Assembly (NCBI RefSeq): GCF_000423925.1
Contig: NZ_AUIX01000026.1
Location: 25,141-89,140, forward strand
DNA: 64,000 nucleotides
Direction: 5' to 3'
Source: Butyrivibrio sp. VCD2006
GTDB taxonomy: Bacteria > Bacillota > Clostridia > Lachnospirales > Lachnospiraceae
Numbering within the stretch: the first letter of the stretch is position 1; every line of letters begins with the position of its first letter. Made by a program: the position numbers and the translations under genes. Positions 35,743 through 45,397 of this stretch are shown here, one piece after another. Under the pieces are notes generated by a model. The model searched no databases and was not told the origin of the DNA. It was given only the letters and a program-made list of their open reading frames with translations.

Positions 35743-37107
35743 CTACGCGATCAGTCCCTGGATAAGAATGAATGCGATGAGGATCGGAAGCACGAATTTG
35801 AAGTAGTATTTAAGTGCTCCCGGCATCTTTACGCCGTCTCCGGTGTTAGTCTCCTTCAGGTAATTATCAAATCCCCATCCGTACTTAGTTACACAGAACA
35901 GAAGGAAAATTAGTGAACCTCCCGGAAGGAGTATGTTACTTACTATGAAATCCTCAGAGTCGAGGACATCTCTTGCCCCGATGATATGAAGATCACTCCA
36001 GATATTATATCCAAGAACGCAGGGTATACTTGCAACAAGAATGAAAATCGCATTTACTAAAATAGATTTTCCTCTGCTCCATCCAAAGTTATCGGTAATA
36101 AATGCAACGAGGTTCTCAAATACTGCAGTAACAGTCGAAAAGCTTGCAAAGGTCATGAATATAAAGAACAGAGTTCCCCATATTCTTCCATAGCTCATGT
36201 TAAGGAATACCTTAGGAAGCGTAATAAAGATAAGAGCAGGACCCTGATTGGTCTCAACATTATAGCTAAAGCATGCAGGGAAAATGATGAGGCCTGCAAT
36301 GATCGCTACAAAGGTATCAAGTGCACAGATTCTTATAGCCTCTCCTGTCAGTGTGTGATCTTTTGACATATAACTTCCGAAAATCTCAAGTGCTCCGATA
36401 CCAAGACTCAGAGTAAAGAAAGCCTGATTCATCGCAGCGCTTATAACCTTCCCAAGTCCGACCTCCATGGCCCTGTTCCAGTCGGGAAGCAGATAGAATT
36501 TCACACCTTCAATGGCACCATCCAGAGTAAGTGAGTGAATTGCAAGGATTATGATAAGAGCAAGCAGTCCTATCATCATCACCTTGTTAACACGTTCAAG
36601 TCCGTTCTCGACACCAAGGCTAAGAACCATAAATCCAAACACAACAGTAATCACCATGAATATGCCCATCTCCATGGGATCTGCGAGCATGTTGCCAAAT
36701 ACATCTCCAACAGCTTCAGTATCAACATTTTTAAACTGACCGGATGCGAACTTAAAGAAATAGTCTACCATCCAGCCTGAAACTGTCGTGTAGTACATCA
36801 TCAGAAGGTAGCAGCCAAGCATACAAAACCAGCCATGAATGTGCCATTTATGACCTTTTTTCTCAAGCTTCTCATAGCCTCTTACAACTGATTGTCCGCT
36901 GGCTCTACCAACAGCAAATTCCATTGTCATTACAGGAATTCCCATTAAAATGAGAAACAGCAAATAAAAAAGTACAAACACCGCACCTCCGTTGGCACCT
37001 GTAACGTAAGGGAATTTCCAAACATTACCGATACCTATTGCGCAGCCTGCACTTACGAGAATAAAACCTAATCTAGAGCCAAAGCTCCCCCTCTCTTCTT
37101 CATACAT
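35743..37107 (-). CDS. Neurotransmitter:sodium symporter family transporter
   Basis: 454 residues, about twelve membrane helices. The first helix carries the sodium and substrate site AGCAIGIGNVWKFPY and GANGGAVFVLFYLLF, as in bacterial LeuT-type carriers; FGQVF-type gating region appears as MNQAFFTLSLGIGALEIFGSY. It imports an amino acid with sodium. Divergent from the AraC-type regulator at 37216, which may control it. Plus-strand frames inside are shadows. Confidence 0.94.
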   Translation of the reverse strand: MYEEERGSFGSRLGFILVSAGCAIGIGNVWKFPYVTGANGGAVFVLFYLLFLILMGIPVMTMEFAVGRASGQSVVRGYEKLEKKGHKWHIHGWFCMLGCYLLMMYYTTVSGWMVDYFFKFASGQFKNVDTEAVGDVFGNMLADPMEMGIFMVITVVFGFMVLSLGVENGLERVNKVMMIGLLALIIILAIHSLTLDGAIEGVKFYLLPDWNRAMEVGLGKVISAAMNQAFFTLSLGIGALEIFGSYMSKDHTLTGEAIRICALDTFVAIIAGLIIFPACFSYNVETNQGPALIFITLPKVFLNMSYGRIWGTLFFIFMTFASFSTVTAVFENLVAFITDNFGWSRGKSILVNAIFILVASIPCVLGYNIWSDLHIIGARDVLDSEDFIVSNILLPGGSLIFLLFCVTKYGWGFDNYLKETNTGDGVKMPGALKYYFKFVLPILIAFILIQGLIA

Positions 37108-37215
37108 TTTTCATCTCTCCTTCAAAAAAACTTTTCCATTAACCAAATTCCGAGTATAATTTTATCACATTTATACGTTATATTTGAGTTAAACAATAGA
37201 TTACAGGGAAGTATT

Positions 37216-37959
37216 ATGAATTTTGCAAAAGATTGGGAAGAAAACGAAATAAAGCTCTCGGAAGACGAGATAACACACAGACAACAGAATGATGAGTACA
37301 TGTTCTATCAGCAGGTGGCTAACGGTGATGTCGATGCTATCCAGGAAAATATCGATAATCACAGATTCCTTGATGCCAACGGAACAGGTACACTTTCAAA
37401 GGATCCTCTGCAGAACCTCAAGTATCATTTTGTTGTAACTGCTGCTCTCATCACAAGAATATGCACCGAAAAAGGCATGGAGATGGAGCGCGCCTTCAGA
37501 CTGAGCGATTTTTACATACAAAAATTGGACAACATAAATACTATCCAGGAGATATCAGATCTTCACTCCCAAATGGTCATGGATTACACCGTGCGCATGA
37601 AGAACATGAAGCATAACGCTAATCTTTCACGCACAACCAACGAATGCCTTAATTATATTTATGCCAGGGTCAACGACAGGATCACTATAGACGATCTTGC
37701 GAATCACCTCGGGACCTCCACCAGTCATATCTCGAGACTTTTCAAGGAGGAGCTGGGCATCTCTCCGAGCGATTACATCAGAAACGTCAAAATTGATAAA
37801 GCCAAAAACCTGCTGCGTTTTTCAGACTATTCAATTATTGAGATTTCCAACTACCTTTCCTTCTCTTCCCAGAGCCACTTCAGTAAGCTCTTCTTCGAAG
37901 AGACCGGAATGACACCCAAGAAATACCGTGAGACCTATTACGGCACGACATGGAAATAA
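37216..37959 (+). CDS. AraC-family transcriptional regulator
   Basis: 247 residues. The C-terminal 100 residues are two helix-turn-helix units: ITIDDLANHLGTSTSHISRL, FKEELGISPSDYIRNVKIDK and IIEISNYLSFSSQSHFSKLF ending in the AraC signature. The N-terminal 140 residues are helical (YHFVVTAALITRICTEKGME) without a cupin, as in the YesN-like group. Divergent with 108 bases from the NSS transporter, the likely target. Confidence 0.92.
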   Translation: MNFAKDWEENEIKLSEDEITHRQQNDEYMFYQQVANGDVDAIQENIDNHRFLDANGTGTLSKDPLQNLKYHFVVTAALITRICTEKGMEMERAFRLSDFYIQKLDNINTIQEISDLHSQMVMDYTVRMKNMKHNANLSRTTNECLNYIYARVNDRITIDDLANHLGTSTSHISRLFKEELGISPSDYIRNVKIDKAKNLLRFSDYSIIEISNYLSFSSQSHFSKLFFEETGMTPKKYRETYYGTTWK

Positions 37960-37970
37960 ATACATAAATA

Positions 37971-38026
37971 AAAGGAGCCGTTACCACCGATCTATAGGGG
38001 AAAACCAGTGGGCGGCTCCTTTTTTA
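37971..38026. terminator. Terminator between AraC regulator and GH16 gene
   Basis: AAAGGAGCCG pairs with CGGCTCCTTT across a 32-base loop holding a further CCAC/GTGG pair; TTTTTT follows on plus and TTTT on minus, so it can serve both converging genes. Confidence 0.8.
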
Positions 38027-38088
38027 GCGTTATTAAAGTGTATTTTTTTATTATCTAAAGAAGGTTTTAAAAACGCTTATCTGTAACC

Positions 38089-41000
38089 TCATGATTTTTT
38101 GTAAACGAAGGTTACATTCTTTAATCCAGCTTTCTTGAAGAGCTTTACAACTTTGTTGTACTTCGCTTCATTAGCGGCATAGATTACTACCTTGAAATCC
38201 TTGTCAAGTGTGCATCCTGAGAATGCTGACTTTGATACCTTTGTAAGATTTGCTGACTTAACAGTGATCTTCTTAAGGCTTGTGCAGCCTGAGAACGCAT
38301 TCTTAGCAATTGTCTTAACATTCTTTCCAAGAGTAACTTTCTTGATCTTTGTGTTATCTTTGAAAGCATTCTCAGCGACCTTTGTGATCTGAACTTTTCC
38401 GCCATCTACCTTTGTTGTAGCAGGAACAGTGAAGCTCTTCTTGGTTGAATCAGGGTTAGCCTGATAGCTTGCTGTATTCTTACCTGTAACAGTTACGATA
38501 TCGTTCTTTGTTACTTTAACTTCACCCTTGTCAGCCTTACCATTCTTGTTAACCTTTGTCTCAGCTTTAGGTGTCTCCGTGTTCTGAGTATCAACTACAG
38601 GTGCCGGAGCAGGCTGAGCTGTCTCTTCAGAAGTTGAAGGCTGAGGAGCAGGCTGAGGCTGGGGCTGTTCTGAAGGCTGTTCAGCAGGCTGCTCTGAAGG
38701 CTGCTCTGCGGGCTGTTCAGAGGGCTGCTCTGAAGGCTCTTCTGAAGGCTCTTCTGAAGGCTCTTCCTCAATACCCTGAATTCTGTTGTACTCTTCCTTT
38801 GTTATCTCAACAAGAGTTATGTCATCAATATAAACATCATGCTTATCGCTGATTCTTACGCCATCAACAGAACCCATTGTTATGTTGAATCTTGCAGCGT
38901 CGTCCTTGCTCATCTGGAATGCCTTTGAAAATTCCTTCCACTCAGAGCCAATCTCTACGATTTCGTTTCCGCAATATTCAGTCCAGTCGTTATCTGACTC
39001 ACCATTGTGCTGAACGCTGTACTTAATTTTACGATCAATGCTGGATTTTGCCTTGAAACCTACGAGGTAATATTTACCTTCTTCAAGTCCGATTCCATCC
39101 TGGTTGAGCTGGATGTACCAGTCGTTGCCGGCTCCTGCAACATCTGTATCCTCAATTGTCATCGCAAAGGTGTTATCATTGCCATTCATGCTATCTACTA
39201 CATAGTTAGCCTTTGCATTACCATCTACATAAATCTTATAACTTGCTGTACCTGCATTGAATGAACCATTCTTAAGAAGTGACTTCTCTGTTAAGAATAC
39301 ATCATCAAGGTAATATGTTCCGGGCTTTGTGAATGTGAACTCAACGTTTGACTCTTCTCTTGCAAGATCATTTTCAACAGTAATTACATTGTTAAAGGTC
39401 TGCTTCTCTGCTGTAAGTGCGGGTGTGAATTCAACGCCTGCTGCCTTAGCTGTAAGTCCGTCAGCCTCTCCGCCATCAGTATAAGCACTAAAGCTGAAGT
39501 CATACTGTCCCTTTGCAAGAGGTGCAAGTTCTGACTGAGCGATTGTAACAGGGTTAGCCTCGGAAGCACCTTCCGGAACCTCAACCTTTGCAAGGAGCTC
39601 TCTCTTGTTCTTAATATTAGTTACAGAAACCTGATCCTTATCATCATCTTCTACTTCCCAGTAACCAAGTCTCTTGTCACCTTCATCGAAGGATCCGTTG
39701 TATACATAGTTTCCGTCAGGGCGGATAACCTTTGAATTGTCCTCTGCGATCTCTTCACCTGACTTGTGAGTAAGCTTAACATTTGAAATTGTCACAGGTG
39801 CTGTAGAACCTAAATTACCAAGGTTGATCTCAAGTGAACCATTGGGATCGTTCTTTTCATTAACTGTAAATGTATAAGTATATGTCTTCTTCTCTGTGGT
39901 TATTCTCTCGGTTGTATCTGCAAGATATCTTGACCAGTTGCGATCAGGTGCGGAAATATCTACTACGATATCTCTTTCCTCTGTGGAAACTGCATCAAAT
40001 GAAAGCTCATACTCCCATCCTCTGTACATGGGAAGTCCTGCCTGCTTAAGCTGTACGCTGTATGTCTTGTCACCTTCGGCTGCTGGTGTGATTGTTACAG
40101 CGCCATCAGCAACAGTTGCGGTAGAGCCTGCTGCATCTGACTCAAGGTGAAGTACCCAGTTGTCTTTGGAATTGTTGTTCTCGTCAGCTAAAACCTCTGC
40201 AGAGAAATCGCTGTTAACAACATAGTTTCCATCAACTGCTTCTCTGAATGCTACCGTTTCCTCTTCAGGACGCTGAACATTGCCTTCCTGCTCAGAATAG
40301 TCGTCCTTCTGATAAACTCTTACATAATCAATATCAAATTCCTTATCATTGATATTGTTGTAATCATCAGGATATCCAACCCAGCTTCCACCAACTGCAA
40401 GATTGAGGATTACATAGAAATCCTGATCGAAGGGTGCAGGATAAGTCTTTTGGTTATCGGCATCAGATCCTGTGTACCAGTTGCTTGTTGTATAAACCTC
40501 TTCGTTATCGACATACCATGTGATCTTGCCGGGCTCCCAATCAGCTCTGAATACATGATAATCATCTGAGAAACCATTTTCACCGATTACCTTTGTACCC
40601 TGATTTTCCTTGTGAGTATCATTGCTGTAACCATAGTGGATTGTGTGATAGGACTTGCTTGTATCCTGTCCCTTAACCTCCATGATGTCGATCTCACCAC
40701 ACTTGGGCCACTGTCCGTAAAGGCCTTCGTCTGTAGCCATAAGCCAGAAAGCAGGAAGAAGTCCTTTTCCTTCAGGCACCTTAGCTCTTGCCTCAAAACG
40801 TCCATATGTGAAATCCATCTTGTTCTGAGTTGTTATTCTTCCGGATGTAACCTCACCCTTCTGATTAACAACTGAAGAACCGCTTCCGCCTGCGCTTGCA
40901 GGAGTTAAAAGGAACTTGCCGCCTGCATACCAGCTATAACCATTTTCAGGATCAAGGAAACTTATCTCTGTTGCTCTGTTAACATCAGCTGAAGCCTTCA

Positions 41001-41772
41001 TTGAAAATACATAACTGTGTCCGGGTATAAGTGTAAGGCCCCCCTGCTGAAGCTGGATATGCCAATTCTCATCACCGGATTCTTCGATACTAAGATTTAC
41101 TTTTCCGTCCTCAAAGTTGCTCTCGCCCTTTGCAGTACCCTGAATATTCAAAGACCAGTCTGCCCAGTTGCCGTTCTCAAAGCCTGTATCTCTTAAAAGC
41201 TCACCGGATTCAGCACCTTCTGTAACATCTTTAAGCGAAAAATCTGATAATACTACATTAGCCTTTGCAGTAGCTGCATCAGCATCATCAAAATCAATTT
41301 TTCCGAAATTGACCTGAAGTGCAATAGTATCGGACTCAGCCTTATCTTCACCAACTGTAAAAGGAAGTGAGAGCTCCTGAAGTTCAACTGCAGTTTCTTC
41401 TGTTGTTTCTTCTGTCTCCTCGGTTTCGTCTACAGGTACTTCCTCATCACCTGAATTATCATACTTTGAAATAATGTGAAGTGCTCCATCCTCAACCTTG
41501 ATGTTGCCCTCATCAAGTGCTGTATATCTCTGCTTCTCAGCATTAACCCAGCCGGGCTCATGCTGCTCAACATTCCATACTGAAGTATCGAGGCTGTCAC
41601 CATCAAATTCATCGTGCCATTTGAGCGAATAGCCCTCATTTGTGTACGCATCAGCAATGCTATCAGCTGCAGGAGCTTCCTCTTCGGCATGTGCATAAAG
41701 CGGTACACTTGTAACTGTTAAGGTTGTTGCCATTGCCATAGCAAGCATCCTTCCCCAATTTTTGTTTACCAT
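38089..41772 (-). CDS. Secreted GH16 glucanase with inserted and C-terminal carbohydrate-binding domains
   Basis: 1227 residues. Signal peptide about 1-29. GH16 catalytic domain starts near 48 (LKWHDEFDGDSLDTSVWNV), breaks off near 107 and resumes near 312 (MDFTYGRFEARAKVPEGKGL); the active-site motif EIDIME is at 360-365. The 200-residue insert contains a CBM4/9-like unit (DTGFENGNWADWSLNIQGTA). After the catalytic domain come three more such units (about 500-990), a Pro/Glu/Ser/Gln linker (about 1003-1062, EEPSEEPSEQPSEQPAEQ) and a BspA-like leucine-rich C terminus (VAENAFKDNTKIKKVTLG). It should cut beta-1,3 or mixed-linkage glucans outside the cell. AAGGAGAAGGAC precedes the ATG. Confidence 0.9.
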   Translation of the reverse strand: MVNKNWGRMLAMAMATTLTVTSVPLYAHAEEEAPAADSIADAYTNEGYSLKWHDEFDGDSLDTSVWNVEQHEPGWVNAEKQRYTALDEGNIKVEDGALHIISKYDNSGDEEVPVDETEETEETTEETAVELQELSLPFTVGEDKAESDTIALQVNFGKIDFDDADAATAKANVVLSDFSLKDVTEGAESGELLRDTGFENGNWADWSLNIQGTAKGESNFEDGKVNLSIEESGDENWHIQLQQGGLTLIPGHSYVFSMKASADVNRATEISFLDPENGYSWYAGGKFLLTPASAGGSGSSVVNQKGEVTSGRITTQNKMDFTYGRFEARAKVPEGKGLLPAFWLMATDEGLYGQWPKCGEIDIMEVKGQDTSKSYHTIHYGYSNDTHKENQGTKVIGENGFSDDYHVFRADWEPGKITWYVDNEEVYTTSNWYTGSDADNQKTYPAPFDQDFYVILNLAVGGSWVGYPDDYNNINDKEFDIDYVRVYQKDDYSEQEGNVQRPEEETVAFREAVDGNYVVNSDFSAEVLADENNNSKDNWVLHLESDAAGSTATVADGAVTITPAAEGDKTYSVQLKQAGLPMYRGWEYELSFDAVSTEERDIVVDISAPDRNWSRYLADTTERITTEKKTYTYTFTVNEKNDPNGSLEINLGNLGSTAPVTISNVKLTHKSGEEIAEDNSKVIRPDGNYVYNGSFDEGDKRLGYWEVEDDDKDQVSVTNIKNKRELLAKVEVPEGASEANPVTIAQSELAPLAKGQYDFSFSAYTDGGEADGLTAKAAGVEFTPALTAEKQTFNNVITVENDLAREESNVEFTFTKPGTYYLDDVFLTEKSLLKNGSFNAGTASYKIYVDGNAKANYVVDSMNGNDNTFAMTIEDTDVAGAGNDWYIQLNQDGIGLEEGKYYLVGFKAKSSIDRKIKYSVQHNGESDNDWTEYCGNEIVEIGSEWKEFSKAFQMSKDDAARFNITMGSVDGVRISDKHDVYIDDITLVEITKEEYNRIQGIEEEPSEEPSEEPSEQPSEQPAEQPSEQPAEQPSEQPQPQPAPQPSTSEETAQPAPAPVVDTQNTETPKAETKVNKNGKADKGEVKVTKNDIVTVTGKNTASYQANPDSTKKSFTVPATTKVDGGKVQITKVAENAFKDNTKIKKVTLGKNVKTIAKNAFSGCTSLKKITVKSANLTKVSKSAFSGCTLDKDFKVVIYAANEAKYNKVVKLFKKAGLKNVTFVYKKS

Positions 41773-41785
41773 GTCCTTCTCCTTC

Positions 41786-41822
41786 CGAAAATCAAATGAT
41801 AAACATATCCTATTGATTTTCG
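41786..41822. promoter_or_regulatory. Inverted repeat in the GH16 leader
   Basis: CGAAAATCAA and TTGATTTTCG are perfect inverted 10-base arms separated by 17 bases, directly upstream of the ribosome binding site, with a TATAAA box just beyond on the minus strand. It could be an operator or a leader hairpin. Confidence 0.5.
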
Positions 41823-41903
41823 AGAGGAGTTTATATCAGATTCATGTTTTTTTTATAAGATTTTTATATTTTCGAAAAAATTTTTGTGCCATATCACTTA
41901 ATT

Positions 41904-41945
41904 AAAAAAAGCTGCATCAAAATGAATAATTCACTTTGATGCAGC
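41904..41945 (-). terminator. Terminator after the second CDF gene
   Basis: GCTGCATCAAA pairs with TTTGATGCAGC and is followed by TTTTTTT on the minus strand. It separates the CDF transcript from the GH16 gene. Confidence 0.85.
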
Positions 41946-41994
41946 CACTTTTTCAATACTAAATAACCTCTTAACCCCGTCCCCGGGGATTCAT

Positions 41995-43104
41995 TTAGTC
42001 GCTAAAATCTCTGTCCATATTAATGTGGAATTCATATTCAGGATAAATGCCCTTTAATTCAGAGATTACATCCTCAAGGAGTTTTGGCTTGTTGCTCTCT
42101 TTAAAGGAAACTACCATATCGAAGGCAATGTAATTTTTAACTTCATCGAGATAGAAACCGTGAATCTGTTTTACAGTCTCGTGATTGGCGATAATGGTCT
42201 TGGAAATATTGTTCCTAAGCTTACCTGCAACTGATGAATCTGAATTCTGAGAATAAATACTGATACCCTCAATCATAACGCCATGCTCTTCATAAACCTT
42301 AGCCGAAATCTCTCTCTCGAGCTGATCGAGTCTGTAAATTGTAATGTCCTCAGGCACTTCTATATGAACTGAACCAATGTATCTGTCCGGTCCATAGTTA
42401 TGAAGAAGGAGATCATAGGCTCCCTGCACCTCTGGAAAAGATGCTACGGTTTTCTTTATCTCTGTAGAAAGCTCAAACTCTACTCTCTCACCAAGTATAA
42501 GTGAAAGATTATCACGAAGCATATCAAGACCTGCTTTTATGATTACAATTGAAATAACAGCACCAAGCCAGGCCTCAAGGCTTATGCCGGTATAAATAAA
42601 AATGATAGCTGCGATTAACGTGGAAGCAGATATTACTGAATCCAGCTTAGCATCCTCTCCGGAAGCAACCAGCGATTCAGAATTAACGCTCTCTCCAACC
42701 TTTTTCACATAGGTCCCGAGAACTATCTTTACCACAATTGCTACCGCAACTATGATAAGTGATGCCAACTGATAAGAAGGCTTCTCAGGATTTATTATCT
42801 TCTTGGTTGATTCCACAAATGAAGTAATACCGGCATACAACACAATAACGGAAATTATTGCCGCACTAAGATACTCTATTCTTCCATACCCCAGGGGATG
42901 CTTCCTATCCGGCTCTTTTCCGGCAAGCTTCGTGCCTATAATTGTAATGACTGATGAAAGTGCATCACTTAAGTTGTTGACCGCATCAAGCACAATGGCA
43001 ATTGATCCCGAGAAAATTCCTACTACTGCCTTAAAACCTGCAAGAAGCATATTTGTCACAATTCCAATGATACTGGTTCTTATTATTTTCTTGTTTCTAT
43101 TCAT
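41995..43104 (-). CDS. Cation diffusion facilitator, probably manganese-type (paralogue B)
   Basis: 369 residues, the same length and layout as the gene at 34441: MNRNKKIIRTSIIGIVTNML, loop HPLGYGRIEYLSA, NNLSD in helix 2 and DAKLD in helix 5, and an extended C-terminal cytoplasmic region (LLLHNYGPDRYIGSVHIEVP). The residue pattern again lacks a zinc-type His. Two such exporters within 8 kb suggest duplication. It lies 32 bases downstream of the Nudix gene and probably shares the mnmA transcript. Confidence 0.9.
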   Translation of the reverse strand: MNRNKKIIRTSIIGIVTNMLLAGFKAVVGIFSGSIAIVLDAVNNLSDALSSVITIIGTKLAGKEPDRKHPLGYGRIEYLSAAIISVIVLYAGITSFVESTKKIINPEKPSYQLASLIIVAVAIVVKIVLGTYVKKVGESVNSESLVASGEDAKLDSVISASTLIAAIIFIYTGISLEAWLGAVISIVIIKAGLDMLRDNLSLILGERVEFELSTEIKKTVASFPEVQGAYDLLLHNYGPDRYIGSVHIEVPEDITIYRLDQLEREISAKVYEEHGVMIEGISIYSQNSDSSVAGKLRNNISKTIIANHETVKQIHGFYLDEVKNYIAFDMVVSFKESNKPKLLEDVISELKGIYPEYEFHINMDRDFSD

Positions 43105-43136
43105 GTCTTCTCCTAGTCAGTATGTTTTTTAAAGAA

Positions 43137-43778
43137 TTACTTTTCTCCCAATAATACCATAAAGTAATGCAGTAGTCTTCCGGTAAATCCCCATATCACA
43201 GGCTCCGTATCCTCGTAAACCCACATATCATATTTTTGCACATGAAAATTATAGGTGCTGCTGCCACCGGTAACCTTTTCATAAGGAAAATCATCCGGCG
43301 GAATTGTCCTCTTCTCCATGGGATAACGCTTTGCCGGATGCTCATAGAAATATGAGATTGGATATGTAAAAACTCTCTCAACCTCATCAGAAGAAAAGCT
43401 GTAGTCGTAGCCCTTCACTAGGGCAACAAACGGATATACAAGCGCTCCTGTCGGTCCCATTAAGGGTGTCAGCGCTGATAAAATTTCTAAATTGTCAGTT
43501 GCATTCTTAGTATTATTCTGCCTTTTACAGTCCGGCAATAATTCCTCCATAAACTCCCTGACTGCTGCCTGTCTTGGCGTCTCTCCCTCTTCGATCCGTC
43601 CTCCGGGAAAGCACACATCACCAGGCTGAAATTCGAGCTTTAATGAGCGTTGTTCAAACAGAATATGCATCTGTCCATCAACCTCAATAAGAGGAATTAT
43701 AACCGCTGAACTCTTTAGCGGAATATCAGTCTGGTCGCCGATTTTTGAAAGCTTATTAAGAATTACATCCTTTGTCAT
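43137..43778 (-). CDS. Nudix hydrolase, CoA pyrophosphatase-like
   Basis: 213 residues. The Nudix box GGRIEEGETPRQAAVREFMEEL is preceded by EFQPGDVCFPGG, and the phrase PLMGPTGALVYPFVALV fits the NudL/CoA diphosphatase group, which hydrolyses CoA to phosphopantetheine and 3',5'-ADP. Its start overlaps the 3' end of mnmA by 23 bases, with GGTGGGGG upstream. Substrate is inferred. Confidence 0.87.
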   Translation of the reverse strand: MTKDVILNKLSKIGDQTDIPLKSSAVIIPLIEVDGQMHILFEQRSLKLEFQPGDVCFPGGRIEEGETPRQAAVREFMEELLPDCKRQNNTKNATDNLEILSALTPLMGPTGALVYPFVALVKGYDYSFSSDEVERVFTYPISYFYEHPAKRYPMEKRTIPPDDFPYEKVTGGSSTYNFHVQKYDMWVYEDTEPVIWGFTGRLLHYFMVLLGEK

Positions 43779-44853
43779 TTTGTATTATTCCCCCACCAAG
43801 AACAACATCGCCATCATACAAAACGGCTGATTGTCCTGCTGTAATTGCTCTCTGAGGTTCATCAAATAATATGTGACAGATGCCGCCCTCCTCCTTAGGA
43901 AGAGTCACAGTTGCAGGCTGCTCAGTGTGCTTATAGCGTATCTTGGCACTGCATCTTATCTCTCCCTTTGGCATCTCTCCTGTTATCCAGTGAAAATCTC
44001 TAACTGTAACTTCTCTGCTAAAAAGATCCTCATTGTCGGAGAGCACCACGCGGTTATTCTCCGTATCTAATTTTGTCACATAAAGACGTCTGTCTGCAGG
44101 GACTCCAAGACCTCTTCTCTGACCGATGGTATAGTTGATAAGCCCGTTGTGATGACCCAGAACCTTTCCATCCTTGTCAACGATGTCTCCTCCGGGATAG
44201 TCCTTACCTCTGTACCTTTTAATCATGGCTGCGTAATCACCATCAGGAACAAAGCAGATATCCTGAGAGTCACTCTTGTGTGAAGTCACAAACTCATTTT
44301 TCTCTGCGATCTCTCTTGCCTCAGTTTTCTTAAACTCGCCAAGAGGGAACATTGTATGTGAGAGCTGTTCCTCTGTAAGGTCATAGAGAACGTAGCTCTG
44401 ATCCTTAGTGAGGTCAGCGGCTTTTTTCAGATAAAAATGGCCATCATTCTCCTCAATTCTCGCATAGTGGCCGGTCACGATATAATCACAGCCAAGCTCC
44501 TTCGCTTTTTTATAGAGAATATCGAACTTGAGATATTTATTGCATCTGATGCAGGGATTTGGTGTTTCTCCCCTCTCATAGCTGCACACAAAGGGCTCAA
44601 TTACGTTATCAATAAATTCCTGCTCATAATGAAAAATATGATAGGGAATACCTATCTTCTCCGTAACAGCTCTGGCATCATCTGTGTCCTTTTTGCTGCA
44701 ACAGGTTCCGAAAAGATCCTCACCTATCATGTCATTTTCGTATAATCTCATTGTGCAGCCGATGCAATCAAAGCCCTTTTCATGCATAAGCTCTGCTGCC
44801 ACGCTGCTATCAACTCCGCCACTCATGGCTATAAGTGCTGTTTTCTTACTCAT
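43756..44853 (-). CDS. mnmA: tRNA-specific 2-thiouridylase
   Basis: 365 residues. N-type ATP pyrophosphatase with the P-loop AMSGGVDSSVAA, the nucleophile Cys in PNPCIRCN and the second catalytic Cys in SQDICFV. It thiolates U34 of tRNA-Lys, -Glu and -Gln in the cytoplasm. GTCCSKKDTDDAR and TIGQRRGLG are also family landmarks. Heads a three-gene run with the Nudix and CDF genes; the upstream gap holds a partial CCCTCATCCG repeat. Confidence 0.96.
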   Translation of the reverse strand: MSKKTALIAMSGGVDSSVAAELMHEKGFDCIGCTMRLYENDMIGEDLFGTCCSKKDTDDARAVTEKIGIPYHIFHYEQEFIDNVIEPFVCSYERGETPNPCIRCNKYLKFDILYKKAKELGCDYIVTGHYARIEENDGHFYLKKAADLTKDQSYVLYDLTEEQLSHTMFPLGEFKKTEAREIAEKNEFVTSHKSDSQDICFVPDGDYAAMIKRYRGKDYPGGDIVDKDGKVLGHHNGLINYTIGQRRGLGVPADRRLYVTKLDTENNRVVLSDNEDLFSREVTVRDFHWITGEMPKGEIRCSAKIRYKHTEQPATVTLPKEEGGICHILFDEPQRAITAGQSAVLYDGDVVLGGGIIQNDKGCNS

Positions 44854-44856
44854 ATA

Positions 44857-44884
44857 TCCTCATCCGTCAGTCTCGCTGACTCCT
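44857..44884. repeat. CCCTCATCCG repeat, copy 3, partial
   Basis: CCTCATCCG and hairpin TCAG-TCTCG-CTGA followed by CTCCT; the second hairpin is lost. Confidence 0.6.
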
Positions 44885-44915
44885 ATCTCTTTACGTGTCC
44901 TCGAATATCTCACAA

Positions 44916-45293
44916 TCAGATGAACTTCTGCACTGCCTTCTGGAATTCCTCCACGGCAGATGTGTCACCATCCTCAAGTGCATGCACAATGCAGTGCGAC
45001 ATATGTTCATTTATTATTTCCTTGCCAAGTCCCCTTAAAGCTGAATTCACAGCTGAAAGCTGCATAAGTACATCAGCACAGTCCTCGTCATTTTCAATCA
45101 TAGCCTTAACATGATTAAGATGACCTATCGCCTTGCTGAGTCTGTTTATTTGCTTTTTCTTCATTTCCGGGGAGTGATAATGTGCATGCTCATGCAAATG
45201 TCCCCCTTCATGATCATGTGAATGCTCTCCAACATGGTCATGTATATGCTCGTGACTATGATCATGATCGTGATTGTGTTTATCTTTACTCAT
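44916..45293 (-). CDS. CsoR/RcnR-family metal-sensing repressor with His-rich head
   Basis: 125 residues from the ATG at 45293 (GAGGA seven bases before it). Residues 1-42 are almost entirely His, Asp, Glu and Gly (HNHDHDHSHEHIHDHVGEHS), a metal-binding stretch. The rest is a DUF156 helical repressor: KKKQINRLSKAIGHLNHVKA, then Cys in DCADVLMQLSAV and the His-x3-Cys pair in EHMSHCIVH. These match the CsoR-type Cys-His-Cys ligand set. Placed at the end of the cbi transporter genes, so nickel or cobalt is a likely signal, though the ligand set is also used for copper. Confidence 0.88.
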   Translation of the reverse strand: MSKDKHNHDHDHSHEHIHDHVGEHSHDHEGGHLHEHAHYHSPEMKKKQINRLSKAIGHLNHVKAMIENDEDCADVLMQLSAVNSALRGLGKEIINEHMSHCIVHALEDGDTSAVEEFQKAVQKFI

Positions 45294-45397
45294 CAAAAAT
45301 TCCTCATATTCCTTATCTCATAGACCAAGTTTTGCCACTCATCTATGATTTTTACTTTTTTCTCATTTTCATAGATTTCACATTTCTCTTAAATCCA

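Noticed and set aside
35704..35913. Small plus-strand gene after the long palindrome
   Set aside because: It overlaps the C terminus of the sodium symporter gene and has no binding site.
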